A program made the position numbers and the translations under genes. 64,000 nt of DNA, taken from assembly GCF_000755245.1 (NCBI RefSeq), contig NZ_BBMP01000022.1, forward strand, positions 248,001 through 312,000, written 5' to 3'. Of this stretch, positions 1 to 9,682 are shown piece by piece. Each line of letters begins with the position of its first letter. Positions within the stretch are counted from its first letter, which is position 1. The stretch comes from Halococcus sediminicola. GTDB taxonomy: Archaea > Halobacteriota > Halobacteria > Halobacteriales > Halococcaceae. The notes under the pieces are model-generated. The model was not told where the DNA came from and ran no database searches. It saw nothing but the letters and a program-made list of their open reading frames with translations.

Positions 1-189
1 ACGAGTATCGAGCACCCTGCCGGCGACGGGCGCGGGGGCCGGCGAGCGCGTGCCGTCGGTGGTCGGGCCGAAGCCCGGGTTCGGGTAGAGATCGATGGCA
101 CAGCCCCAGTCGTGGGCGGCGTAGGGCGAGTTGTACAGCGAGAAGCGCCGGTAGTGTGAGAGCGCGTCCGCCGGGAGGGTGACGGCCAT
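1..189 (-). CDS. Partial CDS, possible M23-peptidase-like domain protein (N-terminal part only)
   Basis: An open frame starts with ATG at 189 and runs off the left edge, giving the first 63 residues. The readable part begins MAVTLPADALSHYRR and contains YAAHDWGCAIDLYP followed by SPAPAPVAGRVLDTR. The sequence H-D-x-G-x-AIDL plus a P-V-x-G-x-V turn resembles the start of M23 (LytM-like) peptidase domains, but the catalytic region lies outside the window, so this is a family-level guess. A TATA-like element on the minus strand (tataaact, about 216-223) lies about 27-34 nt before the ATG, which fits a leaderless transcript and supports this start. It is divergent from the lipoate-ligase-like gene. 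Confidence 0.6.
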   Translation of the reverse strand, partial: MAVTLPADALSHYRRFSLYNSPYAAHDWGCAIDLYPNPGFGPTTDGTRSPAPAPVAGRVLDTR

Positions 190-344
190 CGTCGATAGAA
201 GGACCCGTGGGAGTTTATACGGACGGTTGTGGCTCCGTACCGCGATGCGAAGCCGAAGGGGTATCGACGGCGAAGTACTCCCGCGAGGGTTCCGCCGAAA
301 GCACTCACGACAGCCCCAATACCCCTCCCGCTCGTAAATCGACC

Positions 345-1022
345 ATGCGCGTCTTCGACGGCCGGACTGCGGACATCGAGGCGGACAGGGAGCGGACCCG
401 GGCGATGTTCGCGTTCACCAAAGAGACCGGCGAACCGGCCGTGCGCGCGTGGGTTCCGCACCGACAGGTCGCCTTTGGCCGGCGCGACGCCCGCGCGGCG
501 GGCTACGAGCGGGCGAAATCGGCCGCCGAGGAGCGAGATTTCCCGGCCGTCGAGCGCTCGGTCGGTGGCCGGGCGGTCGCCTATACTGGTTCGACGGTCG
601 CGTTCGCACGGGCCGAACCCACCGACGGGCGGGAGATCCAGCAGCGGTACACGCGGACGACGGACGATCTACAGAGCGCCTTTCGCCGTCTCGGCGTCGA
701 GGCACGTCCCGGCGAACCACCGGATTCGTTCTGTCCGGGGTCGCACTCGCTGCAAGCCGACGGCAAGATTGCAGGGCTTGCCCAGCGCGTCACGGGCGAG
801 GGGGCGCTCGTCGCCGGCATCGTCCTCACCCGCGACGCCGACGAGATAGCAGGGGTGCTCGACCCCGTATATACCGCGCTCGACGTCCCGTTCGACCCAG
901 GTAGCGTGGGCAGCATCGAACGCGCCGGCGGCGAGAGCGAGCCCGCGACCGTCGCCGACGAGATCGAGAGTGCGCTCGTCGAAGGCTATCGTGAATCCAA
1001 CGGAAGCGACCGACAGGATTAG
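345..1022 (+). CDS. lplA: Lipoate-protein ligase A family protein
   Basis: A 225-residue protein of the biotin/lipoyl-ligase fold that attaches lipoate (or octanoate) to lipoyl domains. Visible family signatures are RSVGGRAVAY at residues 71-80, matching the conserved R-x-x-GG-x-x-V lipoyl-binding strand, and ADGKIAGLAQR at 138-148, with Lys141 in the place of the catalytic lysine. The start at 345 is preferred because the 46 in-frame residues upstream are low quality and unlike the family. The gene is shorter than bacterial LplA (about 330 aa), so it probably lacks the C-terminal accessory domain. Known lipoyl acceptors include E2, and an E2 gene with lipA lies at 45-52 kb. Whether it works as ligase or octanoyltransferase cannot be told from sequence. 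Confidence 0.8.
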   Translation: MRVFDGRTADIEADRERTRAMFAFTKETGEPAVRAWVPHRQVAFGRRDARAAGYERAKSAAEERDFPAVERSVGGRAVAYTGSTVAFARAEPTDGREIQQRYTRTTDDLQSAFRRLGVEARPGEPPDSFCPGSHSLQADGKIAGLAQRVTGEGALVAGIVLTRDADEIAGVLDPVYTALDVPFDPGSVGSIERAGGESEPATVADEIESALVEGYRESNGSDRQD

Positions 1023-1046
1023 GCCCGCAGGCACGCCAGCGAAGGC

Positions 1047-2360
1047 ATGTTGATTCGGGACGCGACGCTCGCCGACGGCCGCCGGCGCGACGTTCGTATC
1101 GAGGGCGAACGCATCGCCGCCGTCGGCCACGGGCTGTCAACGGCGACCGACGAGACGGTGATCGACGCCGACGGGAAGCTCCTCCTGCCGGGGATGATAG
1201 ATTCACACGTCCACTTCCGCCAGCCGGGGTTCCCCGAAAAGGAGACGTGGGCGAGCGGCAGTCGGGCGGCGGCAGCGGGCGGCGTCACCACCGTGGTGGA
1301 TCAGCCGAACACCCAACCGCCGACGGTCGATGGGGAAAGTTTCGCCGAAAAGCAGGAACTGGCCGCCGATTCGTTGGTGGATTTCGGCATCAACGGCGGT
1401 GTCACGCCCGACTGGTCGCCCAGAGAGCTGTTCGAGCGGCCGCTGTTGGCCCTCGGCGAAGTCTTTCTCGCGGATTCCACAGGTGAAATGGGAATCGACG
1501 CCGATCTGTTCGCGGCGGCCGTCGAGCGGGCCACCGAGCGGGACGTTCCCGTGACCGTCCACGCCGAGGACGCCAGCGAGTTCGACGAGAGTGTGTTGTC
1601 GAGTACGGAGACCACGAGCGCGAAAGAGCACGCGGACGCCGATGTGTGGAGCGCCTTTCGGACCGCGGAGGCCGAACTCGCCGCCGTCGAGCGCGCCTGC
1701 GAGGTCGGTCGAGAGGCGGGCGCACGGCTCCACATCGCCCACACGAGCACCCCCGAGGGCATCGATCGCGCGGATGAGTCGGGCATGACCTGCGAGGTGA
1801 CGCCCCATCACCTCCTGCTCTCGCGCGACGACCTCGACGAACTGGGAACGCAGGGACGGATGAACCCGCCGCTGCGGAGCGAGGAGCGACGGGAGACTGT
1901 GTATCAGCGCGTCGCCGACGGGGTAGTCGAGATGGTGGCGACCGACCACGCGCCCCACACCCTCGCCGAGAAGGACACGGGGATCTGGGACGCTCCGAGC
2001 GGTGTGCCGGGCGTCGAGACCGCGCTGCCGTTGCTGTTGGCCGAGGCTCGTGCGGGAAAACTGAGTTACGAGCGCGTACGCGACCTCACGGCGGCGAACC
2101 CGGCGCGCGTGTTCGACCTGCCACGAAAGGGAGGCATCGAGGCAGGCAAAGACGCCGACCTCGCCCTGTTCGACCCCGACGAAACCCGCGAGATTCGTGG
2201 TGCGGATCTCCACTCGAAGGCTGGCTGGACGCCGTTCGAGGGTCGGGAGGGTGTGTTCCCGGAATGGACGATGGTGCGCGGAGAGATGGTTTACGAGCGG
2301 GACGAAAACGGGGAACGGTTCGGCGATGTACGCGGGGCGAACGTTCGGTCAGGCGAGTAA
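1047..2360 (+). CDS. pyrC: Dihydroorotase
   Basis: A 437-residue amidohydrolase that interconverts carbamoyl-aspartate and dihydroorotate, the third step of de novo pyrimidine synthesis, in the cytoplasm. The metal-binding motif is DSHVHFRQPG at residues 52-61, with His54 and His56 as ligands, followed by the AGGVTT segment. The later metal and catalytic segment ATDHAPH lies near residue 297. The ATG at 1047 directly precedes a typical N-terminal strand (MLIRDATLADG). It lies 24 bp after the lipoate-ligase-like gene on the same strand. Its 3' end overlaps by 12 bp the convergent gene ending at 2349. PyrD of the same pathway is encoded at 31.6 kb, not adjacent. Confidence 0.96.
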   Translation: MLIRDATLADGRRRDVRIEGERIAAVGHGLSTATDETVIDADGKLLLPGMIDSHVHFRQPGFPEKETWASGSRAAAAGGVTTVVDQPNTQPPTVDGESFAEKQELAADSLVDFGINGGVTPDWSPRELFERPLLALGEVFLADSTGEMGIDADLFAAAVERATERDVPVTVHAEDASEFDESVLSSTETTSAKEHADADVWSAFRTAEAELAAVERACEVGREAGARLHIAHTSTPEGIDRADESGMTCEVTPHHLLLSRDDLDELGTQGRMNPPLRSEERRETVYQRVADGVVEMVATDHAPHTLAEKDTGIWDAPSGVPGVETALPLLLAEARAGKLSYERVRDLTAANPARVFDLPRKGGIEAGKDADLALFDPDETREIRGADLHSKAGWTPFEGREGVFPEWTMVRGEMVYERDENGERFGDVRGANVRSGE

Positions 2361-2693
2361 CGTCGTTCCGAGTACGACGCCGACCATCACGCCAGCGCCG
2401 AAGCCCGCGATGCGAGCCATTGCCCGCCGGGAGTCGCGTTCGGTCCAGTCGGAACCCGCGTCGAGATAGCGCTGGAGCGCCTCGATAGCGCCGCCGGCGA
2501 GCACCGACCCCGACCAGCCGAGCACGCCGAAGCCGAGCGCGAGCGCGCCGACCGCGAAGGTCTGTGTGCTGGCAAAGCGAAGCGTCCGCAGGCCGGCGAG
2601 CACGACGAGTGCGAGACCTCCCACGAGAATGCCGGTCGCACCCGCCGTGGCGAGCAGTCGGATCCGCGGGCGGAGCCACGCGCGCGGCGTCAT
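2349..2693 (-). CDS. Small haloarchaeal membrane protein, last gene of the peptide-ABC operon
   Basis: A 114-residue protein starting MTPRAWLRPRIRLLAT, with three or four hydrophobic stretches (GILVGGLALVVLAGL, FAVGALALGFGVLGW and a C-terminal VMVGVVLGTTLLA), so it is an integral membrane protein. The start at 2693 is chosen because it follows the permease stop by 13 bp and places a positively charged N-terminus before the first helix. No catalytic motif is visible and I do not recognise a function. Position suggests co-transcription with the peptide transporter, but a link to transport is inference only. Its stop codon overlaps the end of pyrC on the other strand. Confidence 0.75.
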   Translation of the reverse strand: MTPRAWLRPRIRLLATAGATGILVGGLALVVLAGLRTLRFASTQTFAVGALALGFGVLGWSGSVLAGGAIEALQRYLDAGSDWTERDSRRAMARIAGFGAGVMVGVVLGTTLLA

Positions 2694-2706
2694 CCGGCCG
2701 ACGACA

Positions 2707-3672
2707 TCAGTCGATGGCCTCGCGCATCCGCGGGTCGAGCGCGTCGCGCATCCCGTCCCCGAGGAGATTGAAGCCCAGTACCGTGATGGCGAGCAGGAGA
2801 CCGGGGAAGAACGACCACCACCACTGGCCCGTGAGTAGCCCCTGCTCAACACCGTTCGAGAGCATCAGCCCCCACGATGGCGTGCCCGTCGCCGCGCCGA
2901 AGCCAAGAAACGAGAGCGCCGCGAGATCGATGATGGCCAGCCCGAAATTGAGTGTGCTCTGGACGGTGATGGGCGCGAGGCAGTTCGGCAGGATGTGCCG
3001 GACGATGACCCGCGGGTCGGTCGCGCCGAGTGCGACCGTAGCATCGACGTACTCGTCTTCGAGCACCGCGAGCGCCGCGCCGCGGATGACGCGGGCGAAT
3101 CGCGGGGTGTAGACCAGCGTGAGCGCGGCGACCGCCCGCCAGAGCCCGAGTCCGTCGGGGAAGATGGCGACCAGCGCGAGTGCCAACAGGAGCGAGGGGA
3201 AGGCGAGCAGCACGTCCATCGTTCGCATCACGACGTTGTCGGTGAGGTCGCCGAAGTAGGCCGCGACGATGCCGAGACCCACACCCGCGATCGTGGAGAC
3301 GCCGACCGTGATCGTCCCGTAGAGCATCGCGTACCACGCGCCGTAGAGCACGCGCGGGAAGATGTCGCGGGCCTGGCCATCCGTCCCGAAGGGATACTCG
3401 AAGAAACCGACCGTCTGGGGACCGCTCCCGAAGAGGTTCGCCCACCAGCCCGGAGCCTGTCGGGGCGGGTTCTGGCCGAACTGCGTCAGCGAGATGGCTT
3501 CGAGGTCGATGAACAGCCGGGCGTAGATCGCGACGACGACCATCACGAAGATCACGGTGAGCCCGGCGAGCGCGAGGCGATTCGACAGCAGGTCCGAGAG
3601 AAACGGCGAGGCGCGCAGTCGGTCGAGGACGCCGCGCGTTTGGCCGCTCCGAGTCTCCGTTTCGGTGCTCAT
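2707..3672 (-). CDS. dppC: ABC transporter permease, DppC/OppC type
   Basis: A 321-residue inner-membrane permease for peptides or nickel-type substrates. The protein has an N-terminal cytosolic tail (MSTETETRSGQTRG), a first helix ALAGLTVIFVMVVVAIYA, then a soluble loop typical of DppC, and five further helices. The EAA loop that contacts the ATPases is visible as DATVALGATDPRVIVRHILPN. The start at 3672 is chosen over a longer frame because it yields the usual N-terminus of the family; the stop of dppB lies 10 bp upstream. It pairs with the DppB-like permease and is energised by the fused ATPase at 6664-9150. Confidence 0.92.
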   Translation of the reverse strand: MSTETETRSGQTRGVLDRLRASPFLSDLLSNRLALAGLTVIFVMVVVAIYARLFIDLEAISLTQFGQNPPRQAPGWWANLFGSGPQTVGFFEYPFGTDGQARDIFPRVLYGAWYAMLYGTITVGVSTIAGVGLGIVAAYFGDLTDNVVMRTMDVLLAFPSLLLALALVAIFPDGLGLWRAVAALTLVYTPRFARVIRGAALAVLEDEYVDATVALGATDPRVIVRHILPNCLAPITVQSTLNFGLAIIDLAALSFLGFGAATGTPSWGLMLSNGVEQGLLTGQWWWSFFPGLLLAITVLGFNLLGDGMRDALDPRMREAID

Positions 3673-3682
3673 GGCTGTCCTC

Positions 3683-4735
3683 TCATTGTTGTATCCTCGG
3701 ATCGAGCGCGGAGTAGGTGATGTCCACGCCGAGATTGACGAGCGTGAACAGGAAGGCGAATACCAATACTGTGCCCTGCACCACCGGATAGTCGCCGACC
3801 TCGATGGCCTGCACCAGGAGGGTGCCGATGCCACCGATGCCGAAGACAGTCTCGGTCAACACCGCCCCACCCAGCAGCGATCCGAACTGGATGCCGATCA
3901 CGGTGATGACGGGAATCATCGCGTTGCGGAGACCGTGTTTCATGAGTGTGATCTTCGCCCCCTGGCCCTTCGCCCGGGCGGTGCGGATGTAGTCCTGTCT
4001 GATGACTTCGAGCATCGACGAGCGCATCATCCGCGAGATGAGTGCCATCGAGTAAATCCCGATCGTCGCCGCCGGCAGTATCATGTGCTCAACCGCCGAG
4101 AAGAAGGGCGCGAAGTTCGAGGGCTGAAAGCCGCTTGAAAGCGTCTCCACGACACCGTTTATCAAGGTATCGACCGTGATGAGACCGGTGATGGTGTCGA
4201 TGGTGAAGCGCTGGGCGTCGATGCGACCGCTCGTCGGCAGCCACCCCAGGATCTGCGAAAAGAGCAGGATGACGAGCGGGCCGCTCCAGAAGATGGGAAT
4301 CGAGATGCCCGAGAGTGCGCCCACGCGGGTGAGGTGGTCGGTGAGCGTATCCTGTTTGATCGCACTGATGATGCCAAGCGGGATCCCCAGCAGAACGCCG
4401 ATGAGCTGGCCGTAGAGCGCGAGTTCGAGCGTGACGGGGAGTTTGTTCACGAGGATCGTACTGACCGGCGTGTTGCGCTGGATGATGTAGGAGTCACCGA
4501 AGTCGAATCGAGCGACGTCCGCGAGGAAGCGCCCGTACTGCACCCAAATGGGGTCGTTCAGTCCGAGTTCGCGTTCGATCTGCCGCACGAACGCCTCGGA
4601 GGCACGCTGGCCCGCGATCACTCGGGCCGGGTTGCCCGGCGAGAGCTGGAGGATGGCGAAGACGAGCGTCGCAACCCCGAAGAGAACGGGGACGAGGAGC
4701 AACAGCCGTTTGACCACGAACCGCAGCGATACCAT
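3683..4735 (-). CDS. dppB: ABC transporter permease, DppB/OppB type
   Basis: A 350-residue permease with six predicted membrane helices. The N-terminus MVSLRFVVKRLLLLVPVLFG is the hallmark first helix of DppB/OppB, and the following LSPGNPAR and QIERELGLNDPIWVQYGRFL are strongly conserved in the family. The coupling helix is seen as YIRTARAKGQGAKITLMKHGLRN. It forms a heterodimeric channel with the adjacent DppC. The gene lies 114 bp downstream of the receptor gene, in the same direction, so one transcript is likely. The short ADVARFDFGDSYIIQ region marks the typical periplasmic-side loop. Confidence 0.93.
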   Translation of the reverse strand: MVSLRFVVKRLLLLVPVLFGVATLVFAILQLSPGNPARVIAGQRASEAFVRQIERELGLNDPIWVQYGRFLADVARFDFGDSYIIQRNTPVSTILVNKLPVTLELALYGQLIGVLLGIPLGIISAIKQDTLTDHLTRVGALSGISIPIFWSGPLVILLFSQILGWLPTSGRIDAQRFTIDTITGLITVDTLINGVVETLSSGFQPSNFAPFFSAVEHMILPAATIGIYSMALISRMMRSSMLEVIRQDYIRTARAKGQGAKITLMKHGLRNAMIPVITVIGIQFGSLLGGAVLTETVFGIGGIGTLLVQAIEVGDYPVVQGTVLVFAFLFTLVNLGVDITYSALDPRIQQ

Positions 4736-4849
4736 TACGCCGAAGGCTGGACGGCAACGGTATAAACTTCCCGTTCGTTCGTGGGCGTTTTTGGAACACG
4801 GCGGCCGCTCACGACCGGGGAGCGGTCGACGCGAGCGGTCGACGAGCCG

Positions 4850-6604
4850 TCAGTTGACCGTGACGAGTCGGAGGAACGGCCCGCCGATGGCCGCGACCGT
4901 GTAGTTCGAGACGCGACCGGACACGCCACGGAGCTCCTTCGCGTGATCGATGAACACCCACGGCGCTTCGTCGCGAGCGATCTTGTTCGCCTGTTCGTAC
5001 TTCTTGCGCCGGGTCGCCTCGTCGTAGGTCGCCTGCCCTTCCTCGACGAGTTTCATGTACTCACGATTTGCCCACGCCGCGCGATTCGAGGTGTTGTAGC
5101 CCTCGGTGTCGAAGCTCACCCAATCCTGTCCTTGGGTGAGTTTGCTCTTGTCTACCTGCGGGTGCAACAGGACATAAAGGAAGTTGTCCGGGTCGGCGTT
5201 GTCGGTGTACCAGCCGAGGAAACAGGCGTCGTGTTTGCCCTGGGCGGTGTATTCGAGGAACGGATCGAACGACATCTGGTTGATCGACACGTCGATACCG
5301 ATCTCCGAGAGGTTCGACTTGACAGTCTGAGCCGTCGGCAGCGGCGAGGGATTGTAGCCGCGCGGGTTCTTGAACGTCGCCAGTTCGAACGAGAAGCCGT
5401 CGCCGTAGCCCGCCTTCTCCAGCAACGATTTGGCCTTCTCGACGTTCTGTGGGTAGGGATTCAGGTTCTTGTTGTGACCGAGCACGGCCGGCGGCACGGG
5501 CTGGGCGGCCTGTTCGGCAAAGCCCGCGTAGATCTGATTAACGATGGCCTTGGTGTTGACCGCGTAGCTGATCGCCTTGCGCACCTGCTTGCTCTGGAAC
5601 GGCTCGACGTTCATGTTGAACGCCATGTAGCCCGTGTTGATGCCCTCGACCGAACGGAGCTGTGCGCCCTCCGCACCCTGTACCTGCTGGGATGACTGTG
5701 CGCCGAGTCCGTCGGCGATGTCGACCTCGCCGTTGGCGAGCGACTGGGCGCGCGTCGAGTTCTGGCCGATGGTCTCGAAGACCACTTCCGAAACCTGCGG
5801 TCCCTTGCCCCAGTAGTCGTTGTAGGCCGACAGCCGAATGACCTCGTTGCCGTCGTCGAGGTTCTTGAGTTCGAACGCGCCCGTCCCGACGGGCTTCTTG
5901 CTGAGCTTGATGCTGTCGTCCTCGATGGCTTTCTTCGAGTGGACGGCTGCCGCGAAGATGGCCAGGTTCCGCAGGAACGGTGCGTACTTCTGGGTCAGCG
6001 AGATGGTGAGGTTGTAGTCACCGTCGGCCGAGATGTCCTTCACCCAGTCGCCGAACGTGAACGGCCCGTAGGCCGAGACGTAGTCGTCGCCGGCGTAGTA
6101 CTGGTACTCCGTGTCGACGAACCGCCGGAAGGTGGCGATGAAGTCGTCGGCGGTGAACTCCTCGCCGTTGTGGAAGGTGACGCCTTCACGGAGTTTCAAC
6201 GTCGCCTTCTTGCCCTCCAGACTGTAATCGGTCGCCAGTTCGCTGGTCAGTTTGGCCTTGCCCGGCACGAAGCCGATGAGCGAGTCGTAGATCTGCTCGG
6301 TGACTTTGGCGACCTCGCCGCTGGTCGAGTTCTGGAAGTCGAGCGTCGGCGAGTGACTGCCGCGTGCGTACGCGAGCGTGCCGCCGCCCCCGCCACCGCC
6401 GCCACCGCTCTGGTTGCCGCCACCGCCACCGCCACCGCCACCACCGCTACCACCGCCGGAGCCGTTACCGCCTCCGCCACCACCGCCGGAGCCGTTGTCG
6501 TCGCCGGTCTGGCCGCCGAGACAGCCCGCGATGGCCGTCGCGGCGGCCGCACCGCCGGCGGCTTTCAGGAAAGAACGTCTGTCCGTGCTGCTATCGGATG
6601 GCAT
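4850..6604 (-). CDS. dppA: ABC transporter substrate-binding lipoprotein, peptide type (SBP family 5), Tat-exported
   Basis: A 584-residue extracellular receptor. The N-terminus carries a twin-arginine signal, DRRSFLK at residues 8-14, then AAGGAAAATAIAGCLGG with lipobox Cys28, so it is a Tat lipoprotein, the usual export route in haloarchaea. Residues about 34-76 form an almost pure Gly linker with Asn and Ser interruptions, a flexible tether between lipid anchor and binding domain. The mature part shows family-5 features: LKLREGVTFHNGEEFTADD, AYNDYWGKGP and MAFNMNVEPFQSKQVRKAISYAVN. It should bind peptides, sugars or metal chelates and deliver them to DppBC; substrate is not deducible. It lies 60 bp downstream of the ATPase gene. 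Confidence 0.93.
   Translation of the reverse strand: MPSDSSTDRRSFLKAAGGAAAATAIAGCLGGQTGDDNGSGGGGGGGNGSGGGSGGGGGGGGGGNQSGGGGGGGGGTLAYARGSHSPTLDFQNSTSGEVAKVTEQIYDSLIGFVPGKAKLTSELATDYSLEGKKATLKLREGVTFHNGEEFTADDFIATFRRFVDTEYQYYAGDDYVSAYGPFTFGDWVKDISADGDYNLTISLTQKYAPFLRNLAIFAAAVHSKKAIEDDSIKLSKKPVGTGAFELKNLDDGNEVIRLSAYNDYWGKGPQVSEVVFETIGQNSTRAQSLANGEVDIADGLGAQSSQQVQGAEGAQLRSVEGINTGYMAFNMNVEPFQSKQVRKAISYAVNTKAIVNQIYAGFAEQAAQPVPPAVLGHNKNLNPYPQNVEKAKSLLEKAGYGDGFSFELATFKNPRGYNPSPLPTAQTVKSNLSEIGIDVSINQMSFDPFLEYTAQGKHDACFLGWYTDNADPDNFLYVLLHPQVDKSKLTQGQDWVSFDTEGYNTSNRAAWANREYMKLVEEGQATYDEATRRKKYEQANKIARDEAPWVFIDHAKELRGVSGRVSNYTVAAIGGPFLRLVTVN
6373..6500 (-). repeat. Simple repeat: poly-glycine codon tract
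   Basis: A run of GGN codons (ccaccgccg-type triplets on the plus strand) that encodes the glycine linker of the substrate-binding lipoprotein. The longest uninterrupted Gly run is ten residues. The triplet repetition makes length change by replication slippage likely and creates spurious open frames on the opposite strand. Confidence 0.85.
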
Positions 6605-6663
6605 GTGACGAACTGACGAGAGAGCCTTAATAAGAGTACCGGATAAATTTGCGCCGCGATCGG

Positions 6664-9150
6664 TTACTCGGTGTTCTCCGGTTGGTCGTAGAGATGACAG
6701 GCCGCCGGATGAGCCTCCTCTTGCAGCGCGGGTCGTTGTCGTTCACAGACGCTCTCGAATCGCTCGCGCAGCACCGACGCAGCCTCGTCCCACTCGCCCG
6801 CGGCGACGTGCTCGAAGGAGGCCTCGATGACCGTTCTGGATTTTCCGTCGAGTTCGTCGGCGTGCTCGAACAGTCCCTCCCAGAGCGCCCGCGTCGGCAC
6901 GCCACCGCCGTCGGCCGCGACCGCCCGGTCGGCGTCGGCTTCGGCCCGCACGTCGTCGACCGAAATCGACTCGCGCTCGACGCGCTCGCGGTAGTCCATC
7001 ACCTCACGATAACTCTCTTGAGGGATGTCTAGATTCTCCGGCGGGATGACCGACGGACACCGGGTTCTGAACCGACAGCCGGACGGCGGGTCGATGGGGC
7101 TCGGCACGTCGCCTTCGAGCACCATCCTGTCGGTGTCGCTCGTCGGGTCGGGTTCGGGAATCGACGAGAGTAGTGCTCGCGTGTAGGGATGTTTCGGGTC
7201 GGCGAACAGTTCTTCGGTGCCAGCGACCTCGACGATCTCGCCAAGATACATCACAGCCACGCGGTCGCAGATGTGGCGCACGACCGAGAGGTCGTGGGCG
7301 ATGAACAGGAAGGTGAGTCCGAACTCCTCCTGGAGGTCTTCGAGGAGATTCAGGATCTGGGCCTGTACGGAGACGTCGAGCGCGCTCACGGGTTCGTCAC
7401 AGACGATGAAATCGGGATCGACGGCCAAGGCCCGGGCGATGCCGACGCGCTGGCGCTGCCCACCGGAGAGTTCGTGCGGGTAGCGCTCGCGCTGTGAGGG
7501 ATCGAGTCCCACGGCCTCGATGAGTTCGTCGACGCGCTCGCGACGGCTCTGTCCGGTCGAGTCACCCGCCGAGTCGGGCAGGTCGTGGATCTTCAAAGGT
7601 TCGGCGATGGTCGCGCCCACGTTCATCCGCGGGTCCAGACTGCTCATCGGGTCCTGGAAGATCATCTGCATCTCGCGGCGCTTCGCCCGGAGTTCGTCCT
7701 TGTCGAGGGTACCCAAGTTCTCGCCGGCGAAGACCACCCGCCCGTCGGTGGGTTCGAGCAGTCGCAGCAGCGTTCGCCCGGTCGTGGATTTCCCACAGCC
7801 CGACTCGCCAACCAGCCCGAGCGTTTCGCCCTCGTAGACCTCGAAGTCCACGCCGTCGACCGCTCGCACCGGCCTGTCGTCGCCGCCGAGCCACGAGTCG
7901 AGCAGATCGTCGGCCTGCGAGAAGTGTTTTTCCAACCCCTCGACGCTGAGCAGCGGTCCGGTCGCGCCCTCCCGGACGGCGGCGCTCTCCGTAGTCCGGG
8001 TGGCGCGCTCGTCGGTCGCCGCCACCCCCTCCTCGACGCCGTACTCGCTCGTGTCGAAGTCCTCCAGAATGCACTTCGAGCGGTGGTTCACCTCCTCGGG
8101 ACCGTGCTGGAGATAGGGAATCTCGCCCTCGCGGCACTCGGGTTGGGCCCACGGACAGCGCGGCGCGAAGTTACAGCCCTCGGGCAGGTCCACGAGGTCG
8201 GGGACGTTCCCCTCGATCGGCGTCAGGCGGTCGGCGTCCTCGCTTGGGATGGATTCGAGCAGCGTGTAGGTGTAGGGATGAGAGGGATTAGCGAAGATCT
8301 CCTCGACGGGACCCTCCTCGACGATCTCGCCGGCGTACATCACTGCTACTCGGTCGCAGGTCTCGGCCACGACGCCGAGATCGTGAGTGATGAAGAGGAC
8401 GGACATCCCGAACTCCTCCTGGAGGTCGTTGATGAGGTCGAGGATCTGGGCTTGGATGGTGACGTCGAGCGCCGTCGTCGGTTCGTCGGCGATCAACAAC
8501 TGGGGTCGACAGGCGAGTGCGATGGCGATGAGCACCCGTTGACGCATCCCGCCCGAGAACTCGTGGGGGTACTCGTCGACGCGCGCGGCGGGTTCGGGGA
8601 TGCCGACCTCGGCGAGCATCTCGACGGTGTCGTCCAAAATTTCATTATCGATATCGGAGCCGGTTCGGGGCAGGATTTCGCGGACGGCGTTCAGCCACGA
8701 GTCCTTCCGTCGACCGCCGTACTGGTGGAGGCGGAGGCTCTCGGCGACCTGCTCGCCGACGGGAATAGCGGGATTGAGCGACGTCATCGGGTCCTGAAAG
8801 ATCATGCTCATCTCGCCGCCGCGCACCGCCCGCATCGCGTCCTCGGGTGCACGCGTGAGGTCGACGGTCCCCGCTTCGGGGTCGGTGAACCCCTCACCGT
8901 ACTCGTCGGCGAACGAGCGCGCGAGGTCCGCGTCGTGGAATTCGACCGTGCCGTCGGCGACGGTTCCGGGGTTGTCGACCAGCCCCATCGCCGACAGCGC
9001 CGTCACCGACTTGCCCGACCCGCTTTCGCCGACCAGTCCGACGGTCTCGCCGCTCTCGATGGTGAGGTCGAGACCGTCGACGGCCTTGACGGTACCGCGG
9101 TCGGTGGCGAACTGCGTCCGCAGGCCCGATATCGAGAGGAGGTCACTCAC
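6664..9150 (-). CDS. Fused peptide-ABC transporter ATP-binding protein (DppD-DppF fusion)
   Basis: An 828-residue protein with two complete ABC nucleotide-binding domains in one chain. Domain 1 has Walker A GESGSGKS at residues 41-48, signature SGGMRQR and Walker [13 protein letters not shown]. Domain 2 has Walker A GESGCGKS near residue 450, signature LSGGQRQR and Walker [13 protein letters not shown]. Each is followed by the Cys-containing C-terminal region of oligopeptide ATPases ([27 protein letters not shown]). A further ~130 residues after domain 2 end in [22 protein letters not shown]. The GTG at 9150 is selected: it begins [14 protein letters not shown], the normal NBD start, and lies about 25 nt after a TATA box. 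First gene of the transporter operon. Confidence 0.93.
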   Translation of the reverse strand: MSDLLSISGLRTQFATDRGTVKAVDGLDLTIESGETVGLVGESGSGKSVTALSAMGLVDNPGTVADGTVEFHDADLARSFADEYGEGFTDPEAGTVDLTRAPEDAMRAVRGGEMSMIFQDPMTSLNPAIPVGEQVAESLRLHQYGGRRKDSWLNAVREILPRTGSDIDNEILDDTVEMLAEVGIPEPAARVDEYPHEFSGGMRQRVLIAIALACRPQLLIADEPTTALDVTIQAQILDLINDLQEEFGMSVLFITHDLGVVAETCDRVAVMYAGEIVEEGPVEEIFANPSHPYTYTLLESIPSEDADRLTPIEGNVPDLVDLPEGCNFAPRCPWAQPECREGEIPYLQHGPEEVNHRSKCILEDFDTSEYGVEEGVAATDERATRTTESAAVREGATGPLLSVEGLEKHFSQADDLLDSWLGGDDRPVRAVDGVDFEVYEGETLGLVGESGCGKSTTGRTLLRLLEPTDGRVVFAGENLGTLDKDELRAKRREMQMIFQDPMSSLDPRMNVGATIAEPLKIHDLPDSAGDSTGQSRRERVDELIEAVGLDPSQRERYPHELSGGQRQRVGIARALAVDPDFIVCDEPVSALDVSVQAQILNLLEDLQEEFGLTFLFIAHDLSVVRHICDRVAVMYLGEIVEVAGTEELFADPKHPYTRALLSSIPEPDPTSDTDRMVLEGDVPSPIDPPSGCRFRTRCPSVIPPENLDIPQESYREVMDYRERVERESISVDDVRAEADADRAVAADGGGVPTRALWEGLFEHADELDGKSRTVIEASFEHVAAGEWDEAASVLRERFESVCERQRPALQEEAHPAACHLYDQPENTE

Positions 9151-9167
9151 GCCGTGGCGTTTGGAAC

Positions 9168-9182
9168 CGTGGTATATACGTT
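9168..9182 (-). promoter_or_regulatory. TATA-box promoter of the peptide-ABC operon
   Basis: On the minus strand the sequence cgtatatacc is centred about 25 nt before the GTG of the fused ATPase. This is the classical archaeal distance between TATA box and transcription start, so the mRNA probably begins at or within a few bases of the start codon (leaderless). Confidence 0.65.
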
Positions 9183-9231
9183 TGCCGCAACCGAAAGGAA
9201 GGCTTTTGCTCGCCACCCCCACACGAAGCCT

Positions 9232-9681
9232 GTGTCCGAGAACAACCCGTTCGAGCGCGTCGCCGAACCGTGGGAGGCGGTCGTCGCGGATATGGAAGCC
9301 ACGGCCGATGGCTACCGCGAGGCCGACTGGGAAGTCCTCGAACTCCACCCCGGCGACGTCACGGTGGACGAACAGGGACTCGACGTGCTCGTGCCCGGCG
9401 ACGAGTTCGAGACGTTGGAGTCACGCACCGCCGACGCGGCCTTCGACACTTACGAAGTCTACCGCGCCGCCGAATCAGAGATGGTCTTCGCGCTGGTCGT
9501 GCTCGAAGATACCGAAACCGAGCGCGCGGTCTGTTGTCCGATCTACTACGAACGCGAGGCAATCGAGGGAGTGCGCGAGCGTATCGGCGACGGTGTGCTC
9601 TACACCCACATCCGTCCGCTGAACGACGACCGCATGGTGACGTTCAGCTACGAAGAGCCCGAACTGTTCGTTCCGGAGTGA
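9232..9681 (+). CDS. Conserved haloarchaeal protein of unknown function
   Basis: A 149-residue acidic soluble protein read from GTG at 9232 ([38 protein letters not shown]). It has no membrane segment or Cys cluster. The central part ([20 protein letters not shown]) and the end ([26 protein letters not shown]) look like a compact alpha/beta fold, and I recall haloarchaeal orthologues only as uncharacterised domain proteins. An in-frame extension further upstream exists but runs antisense through the ABC ATPase gene and is rejected. The gene is divergent from the transporter operon and ends one base before the stop of the convergent gene at 9683. Confidence 0.8.
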   Translation: MSENNPFERVAEPWEAVVADMEATADGYREADWEVLELHPGDVTVDEQGLDVLVPGDEFETLESRTADAAFDTYEVYRAAESEMVFALVVLEDTETERAVCCPIYYEREAIEGVRERIGDGVLYTHIRPLNDDRMVTFSYEEPELFVPE

Positions 9682-9682
9682 G

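Noticed and set aside
6373-6500. Ala/Thr/His-rich plus-strand frames over the glycine tract
   Set aside because: They are artefacts of GGN triplet repetition in the lipoprotein linker on the other strand.
7585-9231. Long plus-strand open frame opposite the fused ABC ATPase
   Set aside because: It is the antisense of strongly conserved Walker and signature motifs; high GC keeps stop codons rare. Only its last 450 bases (from 9232) form a real gene.
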